Shown here: positions 35,519 to 49,210 of the stretch, piece by piece
Layout: the number at the start of each line of letters is the position of its first letter
How positions within the stretch are numbered: position 1 is the stretch's first letter
NCBI GenBank assembly: GCA_034687125.1
Contig: JAQGBZ010000013.1
Coordinates: 124,001-188,000 of the forward strand
Direction of reading: 5' to 3'
Source: Neelides folsomi
Lineage: Eukaryota; Arthropoda; Collembola; Neelipleona; Neelidae
Length of the DNA stretch: 64,000 nt
Notes under the pieces: model-generated
The model's database searches: none
What the model was told of the DNA's origin: nothing
The model's input: only the letters and a program-made list of their open reading frames with translations
Program-made: the position numbers and the translations under genes

Positions 35519-38500
35519 ATGATGAAACGAAAACGTGTTTGTATTATTGGTTCAGGCGCCGCTGGCCTATGTGCTATACGACACATCAGCTCCAACCCGG
35601 ATTTAGAGGGAATCGTATATGAGCAGAGCAACCGGATAGGTGGCATTTGGGTTTTCAACGAGAAAGTAATACCCGATTCTCCGAATTCACCCTCGCTTTC
35701 ACCTATGTATAAAGGACTCAGGTATTAACGTTTATGAATCCCTTTTACGTTATTTAAAGATTATTTTACAATGAATATTTGTTTCTTATAATAATTTCAA
35801 AGATATAAAATACGTATTTACATTTATAAAAATACATTAAGCTAATGATTTTGGTAATAACAGGAAATGAACATTTTAATAAGGTATAAATACTACCTCC
35901 ACACAGTATAGCTATAACTTAAAATTCATTTCGAGTATTTAATCAACATTTAATTCACATTTAATTTTATAATTGTAGGAATAATAATTCTATGTCTAAT
36001 AATTTATTAGGTATTTACAGTCGTATATTTGCATCAAATGAAATAAATTACAAAATAATAAAATAAATGTCTAGAACATTATGCATAAAGGAATATTAGA
36101 ATTTGGTAGTCTTTATATTTTTTCCTTTATTATTTTAGCATTATAGTCGTAAATGAAAAGTTAGGTATAGTGCTCGAAAAATACGACAGATTTGGTGTAA
36201 AAAATATGATAAATGATAATTATTCAAATGATAGTAAGACATTTAACGTGAAAGTTAATTTTATAATTTAGTAGAGGCAGGAGGATTTATTATGGATCCG
36301 ATAATAGGCGAAGAAGAGTATAAAAAAGTAAGATAAGGCGAAAGGCCTTGAGTAACGGCAGAGAAGGTTTGGCCACGTTTCAAACTTTGAGTACGAAACA
36401 TTGCCTTTACTTCTCCTCCCGAGTGTCCATGAACGATGAGGAGAGAGACAAAGACATTTGTATGCATAATGGAGTTTTCTCCCTGGCACCTCCAGGACTA
36501 ATCTTCCAAAAGAAATAATGGGCTTCCTGGACTTTCCATTCGAGGGGCCGGCGGAGTCTTTTGTCTCTCACTCCGACGTCCTCAAGTACTTGGAGAACTA
36601 TGCCGAGAACTTTGAGCTCCTCCCGTATATTCAAGTGAGTCTTCTGTTACTTTTTATTCTCTTCCACGAGACGAGGAGTTTGGGGAAATAGTAGTTATCT
36701 CTTCTCACTGTGTGTACTCTTCTAACGTTTATTACACTTTCCTCCATTTGGGGCGAGGGAAAGATGGAAGGTGGGTCTGGTGTGGGGCCTAGGGATCGCC
36801 TCTTTACAGCCGGTGGAGCCGCCGATGTAAATGTAAATGCGATGCAAATTCTAGTTTAATAAACGAGTAAGTTCCGTGAAACCGATATTCCCTGACGAGC
36901 TGGCTCAGATTCCGCCTTCATCTCCACCAATCTCTCCAAAGTGGAGCGTCACAGTTGAGGAGGCTGATCAAGGGGATGGATCTTGCCGTCCTTCCCTTCA
37001 CGAGTTCGACTCCATTCTCGTCTGTAATGGGTGAGTGAATAAAAATGTAAAAAGTTTCCACCATTAGGAATCTCCTCTCCGCCAAGTACAATTTGGAGGC
37101 CAATGGATGAAACTTGTCCCTTCACTCCAGAAGTGATTTCAAAGAGACAAAGTTTCCACTGAGGAGAATCTCTGAAAAATAAATGGGAATAGGGGAATTA
37201 ACTAGCTTCGCTCCTCCGAGCCCTTACCATACCTTTATCGTCCTCACTACATTTTGTCCCACTCGGAGGAGACGATAAAATGAGCTCTTTTTATAGGATC
37301 ACCGAATCTGAAATTGATCCTCCCCACCTAACTTCACCTTATATTCCAGTCATTATTCCAAGCCACTCATTCCGGATATACCTGGTCTCGAGAGTTATGA
37401 AGGGAGGACTCTACACAGCAGCAGCTATTCCACACCTCACCCATTTAGAGATCAGAAAATCGTCATCTTGGGCTCGGGCCCTTCGGGAATTGACATTGCC
37501 ATTGAAATATCTGCCGTCGCCAATGAGGTTTGTCCCATCAATTTATAAAAATTAACTTACGATGAATTTAGACATCTCGATGTATCATTGTTCCAATCCA
37601 TCTTCGTTTCTGGTTGCGGATACGTTTTTACCCTAATTTAACCTGAGCCTAAATGAAGTTTTCCTCTCCGGAGATGAGAGTTCATTTTCCTTCCCCTCAG
37701 CTCCTAATCAAATTTACATAATTAATGGGAAAGGGGTGAGTATGCATTCGAGTGCATCTGGCTAAGTCAATTATGAAAAACTCGAAAGTTAACTTAAGTC
37801 TAGAGTCATAAGCGAAACATCATTTGAGCCTCTCTTTTCACACAACTCCAAATTATGTAGTCTCAAAGGGAAATTGCTCAAAGGGTCGTTTTCTCTGTCT
37901 CAGGTGATTATGAGCCATAAGCACCCTCCCCATCTGAGCTCACCCGTCTTCCCCTCCAACATGAGGGAGAAAAAGCCTGTTGTGAAATTGATGGGCCGGA
38001 AGATGATTTTTGAAGACGGGGAAGAATACGAACCTGACGCATTCATCATCAGCACAGGTTAATTTCGTTATTTCCGCTAATTAGCCCAATTTTTCAATTA
38101 AAAAGGCGTGATTATTTGTATGTGTAATTGCAGGCTACGAGTTCGACTTCCCTTTCCTGGCTCCTGAGTGCGGAGTGACGGTGAAGGAGGGGAAAATCGT
38201 TGGGCCGATTTATAGGCAAATGATTCACCCGGGTCTCCCTTCTCTTTGTTTCATCGGTCTCCCCTTCCAAGTCTGCCCCTTCATTATGTTCGATTGCCAA
38301 GTAAGGGCAAGTTTAGTCCTCTAAGCCCGTCCCCCTCTCTCCATTCCGCCAGTAATTTATGTGTAGGCTCCCCTTAATGAGGGCCAAATGAAATCCAATG
38401 AAGGAGAGCCAATGCTCAGTGGGACCTTGTAGGAATCTAGAATTCCATTAGCTAATGGCATTTAGGAATTAGGGACATGAAGCGGGTGGGGAGAGTCTCG

Positions 38501-39024
38501 GAATAAAATGTGGAAGGTTAAGCTACAAACGCGGGATTCCAAAATAAAGTGGGAAGGACATATAGCTCCTATAGGACCACCAGGGTTTACTTTCACATTC
38601 TTCCTTTCTTCCTTAGATGCGGTTCTTCGGGAAATATTTAGAAGGTCTGATTAGCCTGCCAGCCCAAGAGGAAATGAACGGGGAGATGGAGACGGATAAA
38701 AGTCTTAGGAAAATGACGGGCCTTCCATTGAGTCGGAGTCATCAATTAGGCTCACTCCAATGGCAATATTTTGCCACACTTCTTGCTGAGGAGGCAGAAG
38801 CCAATCGGTTGGCCAGTCCAACCACTCGAATCCAAAATCTCATTCAGATTCCAAACGAAATAGAGCTCTTCTTGAATCGACTCCAGCTCGTGAAAGAGAT
38901 CTACGACCGAGTTGGACTCAGGAGGCAATACGCTACGCCCCAATACAGAAATGACCTCGTGGATTTTGATTTCGAATCAAATTCTTATTCCTTTACTGAA
39001 GATAAAAGCGTCTGGAAACATTAA
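35519..39024 (+). CDS. Flavin-containing monooxygenase
   Basis: NADPH- and FAD-dependent oxygenation of nucleophilic N or S atoms in xenobiotics or metabolites. Seven exons: 35519-35721, 36496-36634, 36855-37030, 37350-37527, 37904-38057, 38134-38300, 38617-39024; 474 aa, GT-AG, phase intact. The FAD-binding GSGAAG is at residues 11-16, followed by EQSNRIGGIWVF. GFLDFPFEGP and FVSHSDVLKYLENYA follow in exon 2. The FMO signature FxGxxxHxxxY/F appears as YEGRTLHSSSY (189-199), the NADPH-binding GSGPSG is at 214-219, and the STGYEFDFPF motif is at 282-291. Length and C-terminus fit arthropod FMOs. The start could also be the next codon (35522), since two ATGs are adjacent. Its exons are visibly GC-richer than those of ANKZF1 next door. 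Intron 1 (774 bp) is AT-rich with nothing recognised. Confidence 0.93.
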
Positions 39025-39052
39025 TTTATTAATTTTTACAATGTATGCACAA

Positions 39053-39062
39053 AATAAATAAA
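39053..39062 (+). terminator. Polyadenylation signals of FMO
   Basis: Two overlapping AATAAA motifs (39053 and 39057) lie about 30 bases after the FMO stop codon, a plausible place for the 3' end signal of a short 3' UTR. Confidence 0.6.
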
Positions 39063-42000
39063 TTATGTTAATACGAATTATATATACTAATAACCAAATT
39101 GTATAGGTACCTAATATAATTGTATTTCTTAACTTTGATTGAATACATTGCTGCAAAAGCCAACTAAATATTTCTTTGTTATTACTTTATATTAAGAAAA
39201 TTTTAAATATTTAATAATGGATGTTTATAGAATTTTTAGGCTTTATACTTATTATTTATACCTAAGAAGATAATTATGTATCGCATATTAGAAATTAGAA
39301 TATCAATTTTAATTAATCTTTTCATTATAATTAACGATGCATTTAATGATAAGTTTATGTTTTGTAATGATTTATCGATAGACATTTTTTCTTTGTACAG
39401 AATTTCTTCATAATATCTCTGATATATGGACATGTCTAGTTAGAGTGTTTAATGTGGTGCGTTATTAGCTCGGAAGCATCCTATAAATTAAGGAAACATT
39501 CTTTTCCCCTTTTATTTGCCGAATAATAACGATGGTGGTGATACCCGGAATTGGAGAAGCGAGGAGGGAAATGAGTAATTGTCTATCTCTCTTTGTTCTT
39601 TTCCTCCCCCGAGTAGTGGAGATAGCTGGCTTTGTCATCCGGAGCAACTGAGAAGAATGAAGCCTAATTGGAGAGGATTTATAAGATTCATTATTGCGCG
39701 GAAGGGGAGAAAAAATGGGCGGATTCGGCTGGTGTGAAGCTCGTGGGGATTTTAATTACTCTTCATCACACAGCTTTCTCGCTTCGCGAGAGGGTCCAGG
39801 ATCCCAATTGAGCATGAGAAGATAAGATGAGCCATGAGGGAACGCGAGGAGTCTACGGAATTTGGGATGTGATTAAAAAGGGTCCTCCTGCCGCACCGAG
39901 GGGAAGAAAGGGGGAAGAGATAAAAGCGGAAAATTAGCAAAGCGAGAGGACGTCCAAGTGCTAATCTATGCAAATGAGCCGAGGGTTCCTTTTTTCACAG
40001 GAGAATGGGATTGAAGGAGAGACGCCCCTCGGCAGATCCGCCACTAGCCAAGACTCCTTTATTACACAGACACACACGGAACAACGTCTCCTCATTTCCA
40101 TATCACTTCAATGAGGGCCAACGAGGAAGATTTGTCTATTCATAGGACCCTTCATAAAGACCTCAATGAGACTCGCACTTGGAAGTGTTGTTCTCCTGTC
40201 CTCCCTTCTCATCTCTAATTCTCATTTTTATCTTTTTTTCTTGAAAGATAAAAGAGAGAGATGATGCTGGCACGCGAGTGGAACTCTCGTGCCTCACCGC
40301 AAACCTTCTACATTAATTCCTCTTTCATATTCATACAATAAGCAAACTTGATGACCGGATTACCCGACTTGTCTTTTCAATTCCCTTTTGTCCCAGCCTT
40401 TGATGGCCACTTTTATTACACTTCTCATGTTCACACTTATGTTTGCCTATTTTGCATTCCTTCAATAGTTTGAGTGCGTAATCCTCCTTCTTTCACTACA
40501 ATGTATGATCTGAATACTGGATTAGCACTACATAGAATAACTCAATCCACCTTAATCTTTTCTATGGTTCGTGAGTCTTTGGATTCGTTTGTTGGTTTCA
40601 GATATCAAATTATTTCATCTAAAGCAGGTTTATCTTTTAATACTTTAAATAAAAATTGAGTTGAATGAACTATTTATGTACTTAAATATATAAAAGCAAA
40701 GAGGCTTTTTACTAACATTAAAAGGTTATTTCATTCATTTATTCCCAACTTTATTTTGCTCTTTTAAAGGCCTTTTGAATGTCTCTCTAGACTCTTTAAC
40801 TTTCATTAAACTCGATTGATGTGGATATTAGAAAATATGTGTACAATGAAATAAAATGTTGATCTAAAAATTGTTTGGAATTTCCGAGTAGTGAATTTCG
40901 TACAAACCAAATCAAAAATAACAATAGGAAAGGTGTGATAAAGGAAGTGTATTTTTTTCTACTATGAATCCGCCTAAGACTATAATGATGTGGTGGTGGA
41001 GCGGAATTGGAAAAGGAAGAAAAGGAATTCGGATTGAGGAGTTGAGAGTGATTCCGGCGGCTCATTACGTAGTCTGGTGGAGGAAGAAATGAAATTCTCC
41101 AATGAGTTGAAATGAATGGACATGAATCTCATTCTTCGCTCCCAACTTTCTTTCTTTTTCTCGAGAGTGAGTTTGGTTCGTGTTCGGCATTAGTTAGCAG
41201 CCGCCGCTCATCTCAAGATGATCCGGCCCAAATCTTCTCCTCTCCATTCTTTTGAGGGAATAATGAGCCTGAGCCTCGGCAGCCTTTCTAGAGGGAAATA
41301 AAAAACAATCCGCTCAAAAGTTCTCTCCTTTCCTTGATACGGCGGATGATGGTGATGGTCTTGGCTCGTGACTCATTCACTCATTCCATTCCCATCACCA
41401 TCTTTGTTCCCATAAGTTTTGTTCTATTCTTCCATTTAGAGAGGGACCGACTCGGCGGCTGATAATAAGCCTTTCTTCTCTCCAGACCACTCGAACAGAA
41501 GAAAGGGAAACAGGGAATGAGAGGCTTTCTCCCTCGTTCCTTTAACGAGCTCCATGTTCCAATCCTCAATTGTCCTACTCGACATTTTCATTTCGGGAAA
41601 CATCTATTTTAAGGAACTGATTAAGAACATGGTAGAAGTAAGAAAGGAAGGAGATTTACTATTCCGAGCCAAATCCTCATTTTCTTTTTTTCTCCCGTCG
41701 ACCTCCTTCGCCTTAATGCCACACGAATGAGGAAAATGAGAAATGAGTCGAGATTCACTTGGGAAAATAAATAAGGAGTTTAATAAGAAAGTAAAAAGAC
41801 TTTTAGTATTAGTCTGATATTAAATTTTTACATTCTATTCCTCTCACATTCACCCTTGATTGCTCGAATATGAGAGAAAAGGCTGGAAAGAGCTCGAACC
41901 TTCAATTATACCATTTTACATTCATTCCAGAACCTTTCTTCATCAAATGGCTCAAAAGTAGTGGGAGGAAGAGAAAAGGAGCGAAATTACTTTTCATCTC

Positions 42001-45000
42001 AAATCTCTACCTTTTCCAAATTAGAATGCGGGAGTGGAGGGGAGAATGGCGAGTGTTATAATTAAAAAGACATTCTTTCCTTTCCTGACTTAAAATGGGT
42101 TTTTGAGCTCGAGATTAAATAGAAATCTTCCAATTCCGAGCATACCTAACTTCCCTTCTCATCCTACATATTGCCCAGATCTTGTATAAATAGGCGTAAT
42201 TTCTTCTTCCCTCTCTTTCGATGAGATGCAAGTAAGATTATTAACGAGGCTTGGGATGGAAAGTGTAAAGTTAATTTAAGCCTTCGCCGCGTTTCGTTCA
42301 AGAAATGAGAATTTAAGGGATTAGTTTTCAAAATGAGAGAAAATTCTAATACTTTCCTTAACGTCCTGCTAAACCAATTTGCATTTACATGAGGAGTTTT
42401 CCCATTCTTCTAATGAGGATTTTCTTAATCTCCCCTTGATGAGGATTTTTAATGGGATTTCTCGAAAGGTAATTTAAGAATTGCCATTTTGCTCTCCTCC
42501 CCCGGGTTCATTAAGTTGGGAGGGAAGGTAGAAATGGCCACTAGGGAAGGGTAGCATTTCCAATATATGAAACGTGTCGAGTCTCGCCCGGGTTTTTAAT
42601 CATGGCGGCGAGGATTTTGAGGGAGCAAATGAATGAGAAGGGGAGAAAAACTCGGGGAGTTGCTCATCAGAAATGGGATTGTTCTCGAGGACCGCGCATG
42701 GAAATTCAGTAGTGTACCTCGACCGGGCCCGAATCGACCGAATTCCAAATTCTCACGCTAATGCCTCCTCCTAATATAACTAAGGCTAACGAAGGGACGG
42801 CAATGAGAATAACCAAAGGTTGTCATCGTCCTTCTCCACTGTTTAACTTCCTTCCGAGTCGCCGCTCTCCTCTCTTCCCTGCAAAAAACACACAAAAAGG
42901 ATCATTTTCACATCAAGGGACTTTGTCCACATTAAATTTTATTTATGAAATAAGCGAAATTGTCTTTTGTATTTTTCAAATGCTCCAATTGTAACAATAT
43001 TTATATTATTTATTATAAGAATAAATTCAAATAAAATATAAATATTCAAGTAGGTATAAACAAAAACTCGATGCCGGATTGAATAATAAAATACATGTTC
43101 GGATCTAACATTGATTTAAGAGAAATTGGTAATTCTTTTGCTTTACTATCCACATCTCCCTTCTTATTACTTTATTCTGATCTTATTCTGCTTTTTAAGT
43201 GGCGGAGATGGAAATGGGACGTTTTTCATAAGGAATGAAATCGATTGTCCCATTTGAGGTATTTCTCACCAAAAGAAAAGAATATTGGTGTAAAAGCGAA
43301 GCCTTGTTCTCCTACTTTACCCTCAACGAGCGAGAATTTCACATTTTAAAAGATATTCATAATAGAATTTGCGTTTATAAAGAGAGATTCAATCTTATCA
43401 TGTGTCAGAGTATTCGAGAGCCAACCGATCGAAATATCTAACAGAGTTCATATTTGAATGAACGATTGTCTCTCCCTTCACTCCCAAACTTGTCATTCCC
43501 TTGCCATTATAGCTGGAGGAAAGGTTCAACCGGTTTGAATTTCATTTTCCATTTCCTCCTCTTCTTCACAGTATAAAATCTCTCTCGTGTCCCGGCCGTT
43601 TATGTAAAGGTAAATAAAATAATTCGGTTGTTATCGGTCCGACACAAGGAGAAACATGGATGGGAGGCAGGGACCCCTTTGCCTCGCCCCATCCCGCATG
43701 CAAAAAATGAGGAGGATGCAAAAAAGAGTGAAAAGAATAAGTAATAAGGGCCCTTGGGTCCTCGAGATCGACCTTCTTTCAATTTCAATGCCCTCGCATC
43801 GATACAATTCAAAGACTTTTTATCCCACAAAAAATGGTTAAGTTTTTTTTACGTCCATGTTACCTTTTTTATAGAGGGGCTTATTATTCAGAGAGACCTT
43901 TCCCTCTCATCCACTGGTAATGCCAAAATCTAATGGCAATGTCAATGGAGGGGCGGCCGGTGGCTCCTTGCTTGGCCTCAAAGGGTCCACAGAAACTCCT
44001 TCCATATGAATACCACCTGGATCCTTCGCATCGCTTTGTACCCCGGGCGAGAGGGCAACGTAACCTTTAAGTAACCTTTCCTTCCCTATTATCATTTGAG
44101 CACATTCTCTTTAATTGTTAAAAAGGAGCCGCACTTCATCCACCCTGCTTCAAATTTCATATCTGATTCTCATTAGCTTTTGTATTTAAATAAAATGCTT
44201 AAGGTTGAACCCTGGAACAACCTCAAATTCTAAATATAATTTTTCATTCTCTGGTACAAGTTAATACAGGAGCACTTCTGAAGGCGACAGGCAGGATTAA
44301 ATTCAATTTCCTCTTTGAAAAAAATTCCATTTTCGAAATTTGATTATAGTAGAGAACTTTTTATTCGTTTAATGTGTATTTATAATATCGATTAAGACAC
44401 TGAGATTTGTATAAAATGTACATGCAAATCTACTATACCTGCATAGCCCTTTGTATTAGTTAGTTATTTTATATTGTAAGGTATTGGTATAATTTTTTTT
44501 GAATAATAAGCAAACTAAAAAATTTTTATTATCTGTATAAGTTTTCTAAAACGGATTCCTTTTTCTATAATTTAACCAAACTAAGATATTTGATCAAGGA
44601 ATATAATAAGTTGTAAAAAATATAGCGATTGCAACATGAACGTAAATACATTTGTTTGATTGTTGTGAACTGCATTAATTAATGTAAAGTCGATGAAAAT
44701 AAAGCGAGGAATTGAATAGAGGAATACTAAAGAGTGTGAGTTGTTTGGCTCATCCATTGTAGATTTGGTTGTGGGGTCGTTACGACTGCCTTTTTTTCTC
44801 TCACATATGAAAAAGCGAGCTGATAGAGGAACAGAGGATGGCACGCGAGAGATTACAGAAGACCAACATTACCGCTTTGCATCTCATTTGAATGTAGAAT
44901 AAAGTAATACTTTTACGACTCTTATTACACTGAATTCAAACACTCTAATGTCTCATGTTTAATGGGTAAGTTACTCGCGTTTCTCTCCCGAGTTTCTCTC

Positions 45001-48000
45001 CTCATAGACTCATTCAACATGGAGTCTCCCACTCTACCACCCTCGTTTTTCTTCCAAAAGGAAGAGGAAAGAATAAAAAGAAACCATTATTTTTTCAAAC
45101 GAATTCCGGAGAAATTATTATTGTAATTCACTCTATAAATAAAAGAGTGGAGGGAAGTTTCCCTCTTTCCTAATAATTCCTCAGCGCAAATATAGTTTTT
45201 TTGGTCAGGAACGGAAGCGGGTTCATAAATGAAATCTTGGTCCCTCATCTCGAGCTCTTCCCTTCATTTGCATACATTTGTCCTTAGTTGGAAAAAGGAG
45301 TCCGAGCAAATGAAATAACTTTGGCGAACATAGGGAATAAGATGGGAAAAATTTCCATCTCATCCGCTTTTATCCAGGAATTTAGCAAACTCATCATCGC
45401 CGTTCCAAGCTGGCCATTCTTCCCTTTCAGGGGTCATGAATGGCTGAAGCGCTCGGAGAACTTGGAGCCTTTCCAGTAATTTCTATTTCCATGGCCGCAT
45501 AATTCACATTACATTTTACAACCATTTACATGTTGTGGAATCTACGGCGGAAAAACAGAGTTTTAGAGAGAGTTGAGCAGTAAATATTCGGCGAGAGTAA
45601 TTTATGAGGAAATCCACCTTATTACTATGCATAGAATTCTTCTTACCTCCTTCCACTAATATTCTCTTTTTAAACGAGGCTCAACCTCCGCCGTCTGAAC
45701 ACCTTTTATCTAATTAAATTTGAGGGGGCGGGAGAGGATGGATAGAGCCTGAGCTCATTGTGTATTCGGCGGCTAAAAAAGGAAGATGCGATGAGGAAAG
45801 GATGTATGGGAATTCCCTTAATAAATCCACTCGACTTGGAAATTAAACCTAAACAACTCGGATTCCCTCTTTCGTAAATTGGCTCTTTTTATATTAGGGA
45901 AGGGAATTATAAGAGAAGACTTTCTCTTTACATTTCCCCTTACTTCCCTGGTTGAGCCAAAGGAGCTTAAGAAGTAAAAGGAAGTAAAAACATTAAGGGC
46001 CGTTCTTTTCTCGAGATGTCGGAGAGGGCCGTACTTTACGACCTCCTGGCCCCAAATAAATAGAAATGAAATTCTCCGCTCGCCTTCACTTTTCTCCATT
46101 CCTCATTGCCAGGAGAGAGTTATGCTCATGAGGAGCCCGTAATTGCGCTCCCCTCATATCCCCCATTAATTTCCTTCTATTAAGGTTGGAGTATAACTCT
46201 CGGAACCAGGCGAGGAGGCTATTACTAGAATTAATAGTAGTAAACGGGAGATGAGGAACATGGCTGAGCTTCCCACGGTTGAAGACACTCAGACACCATT
46301 ATGCTCATTCTATTATGCGAATTCGCCCATTTTCATCCTCCTACTCCTCGAGTGGAGGGGGCGGAGGGAGGGCGACTAATAAAATGAATCTTTTTTAGAC
46401 TCCCCCCTTCTTAATAGCTGAACTCTGAGCGGAGGAGCATAATATGAGTGTAATAATGTGAAGGCCATTAATTCCGAATTTAAGAGGCTTGAGGAGCCCA
46501 TTTCCCCAGCCCTCGCAATACCCTAAGACGCAATCAGATTAATTCAGCGCGTGGAAAATTAATACGAACTGCGGCTTTATGGCGTCTCCTCCGACGGATA
46601 TATCATCATTAAAGTTTTAATCAAAATTTTCTTGGGCCATTCTTTCCTTTTATTACGGACCCAGCCGGCTGGCCCCATTTATTAACTATTCCTAAATTCT
46701 TCTTTCTCCTCCCTGTTAAGAGGAGAAGAAATAATAATAACTTCTCTGTCTATGGCCACTCTCGACGCGAGTCAAATTACAAAATCCACTTTATGGGTCC
46801 TTCATGGTGCGCATTAAGATATGAGCGGAAGTTTAAGATCTAACTTTTAATTTTTATGATTTTCCCCTCTTCAAAGTAATAAAATAATGTTGGGAGTGAA
46901 AGTTTTAATGGGGAGCGGTTAGGGAAAGAGCCGAGGGAAAGGGCAGCTGGCGTGATTAAACGTCCCGTTCAAGTCTCAGACTTTTTTCCTTTGGAAGTAG
47001 ATGTATTTGAGTGGCGAGGTTCGGAGAAAAGAATGCGTCCCCATTAATTCCCACATGCATTAGCATTTCCTTCAAACTTTCAAGAGTTGAAATGGGACAT
47101 TCTTCAAGAAGAGTCTCCCTCTACGCCACCCACTCTCCCCTCCTTCATTCATTTATTTTCTTTTCAATTGACTTTATTATTCAAGGAGATCCAATATACC
47201 CGTACTGGTAAGTAATTCCCTGAATTCTCATTTCCCAACTGAAGGAAAAGTTTACCAAGAGGCGAAATGAATGTGAGTCTCTTTGATTTTCACGTTTACC
47301 CTTCCTCCAACCTCAAAGAATTCTTCATTAAATAGGGAAGCAAGGGATAGGGGCTTCTTTGGCCCAAGTTTGAAAGTGGGGAAAGTAAAAAGTTTTCCTT
47401 CTGTTTGAGCTGGATTGGATCATGGAGCCGTCGTCGGATGACAACAAAAGGACGATTCACGATGGTTGTGGGAACTCCATAGAGAAACAAGGGATGATGG
47501 GTGGAATATAGACTTTCTCTGCCTAATGGCTAATGCTTCTCCCTAATGTGTAGGGATGGTGAGCTGAGGGTGGGGAATGGCCGCTCTCCGTCGACCATCA
47601 TCTCATTTCCAGAATTATCTTCTTCTTTAGGCTCAGGGTTATTTCCACATTTAATGTCTCAGCTCATCATCCCCTCCTTTCCCTCGAGGGTGCCTCTAGG
47701 AATTGAGCCCCTCGAATGAGGGACGCCTTCCATTTACTATAAAACCAAACTCTTTTCTCTAAACCCTCACGTCCACTTCCCCCTTCCTCACGAGGCTCAA
47801 TTTATTTTCCACATTAAAATAAATGACGAAATATCATTTTCTGATTATATTTATATCACAAAACAGAACAATGCCTAAATAGTTATAGCGTTTTGAGTTA
47901 ACAATAAACATAAACACATTTTAAGAAATTAACAAAAAACGAATGTTCAATATAAAAAATGTTTACTTAGGAGAATTAACGTTTTATGTTTTTGAGTTTA

Positions 48001-49208
48001 AGTTCCTTAAGTTTGTAGCGAACAGAACAATTTAATACAATGGAATTCGATAGTTAATTAGAATTTATTTAATTATTTAATTACTTATTGTATGTACATC
48101 TTAAATTTTTGTGCAATGGGCTAATGCTTCTTTTTTTAAATAAAAAGCGATTATGTAATTTAACGTATAATTAAAAACGATAAATATTTATTAAATATCT
48201 GTATATTAATTATTAATATTGATGATCCAGTCATTCAATTACATGCATTGTTAAGTTTTTATCACCAAAAGGCAAGCGATCTTCAAGTTTGCTTGGGGAA
48301 TTTAGTCAGGATTAGGCTTTAAATGAAGGGCATTAAAAATTTAAGCCTCGCTCGCCTGAGCTGAAGAAATTGGGAAAAGGGCGACAAATAATGAAACTTG
48401 TTCAATGTTCCAATTAACCTCTTCCCAATTCTCAGAGAACGAATCAGCAAAATAGACGTAGGAGGAATTTCCTCGGAATCACAGGAGGACTTTTAACTTG
48501 AATTTGATGGTTTACTCTCTTTTTAAATCTAATCTTGTGCGGAAGAAGGCTCAGGAATTCCGCGTGAGACAAAGTGAATGGGCCTGAAAGACAGGGGATT
48601 TTTTAATCAAAATTCTTCTTCCTCGGCCATGAGGGTGGAGCTGAGCCGCGATGGAGGATCCATTATATCCATTCTAAAGCAGCTGCGACCGCCTCCAAAA
48701 GGACTCTTTTTAATTAATTAAACTTGGAATTAAAAATTGATTCAGAGTGGCAGGGGAAGGAGCCGTAAGTGCTTTTTCAGGTATTTCATTTCAGGAACTC
48801 GGAGTAGTTTAATTTCTCAAAAGTGAAATTAGAGGCGAGAGACTCATCGGGGAAGGGACCATTATTTGAGAGTGAGCAAGGGTTAATACTCTCCCTGTTA
48901 CACCGACCTGACTCCCTTATAACCTTATAAAGTTAACCGAGGGGAGGATGCAGGAGGAGATGAGATCCGATCGACATTTTCGCCTCCACACAACGATAGG
49001 CTACGAGGAAAAAAGAACAAAATGGCTCCCAATTCATTACTCCCTCATGTACATAAACTCATACATTTATTTGTAAGGATCGCCAATAATTCGATTTCCA
49101 ATTTATTTTAAAATAGCCAATCAATTTTTGGAATCAAGTCATATCCCTAATAAATGAATAGACCCATTTTAACCCAAACGAGTCATTCACATTGGCTATA
49201 TAAAATAC
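39063..49208. other. Gene desert, first part
   Basis: About 10 kb in which I find no exon with family motifs on either strand. The sequence is a patchwork. Less AT-rich tracts full of GGAGGA/TCCTCC runs and ATTA-bearing motifs alternate with AT-rich islands, for example 42.95-43.1, 44.2-44.7 and 47.8-48.3 kb. Open frames in the GC-richer tracts are short and featureless. It could be intergenic regulatory DNA or the large intron of a gene outside the window. Confidence 0.55.
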
Positions 49209-49210
49209 TA

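Noticed and set aside
37280-37555. 91-codon plus-strand frame beginning MSSFYRITES
   Set aside because: It runs through an FMO intron and reads the FMO exon 37350-37527 in the wrong frame. The spliced frame with GSGPSG is clearly correct.
45818-46099. 93-codon minus-strand frame in the desert
   Set aside because: Basic and hydrophobic mix without family motifs. Length is within what a less AT-rich tract gives by chance.
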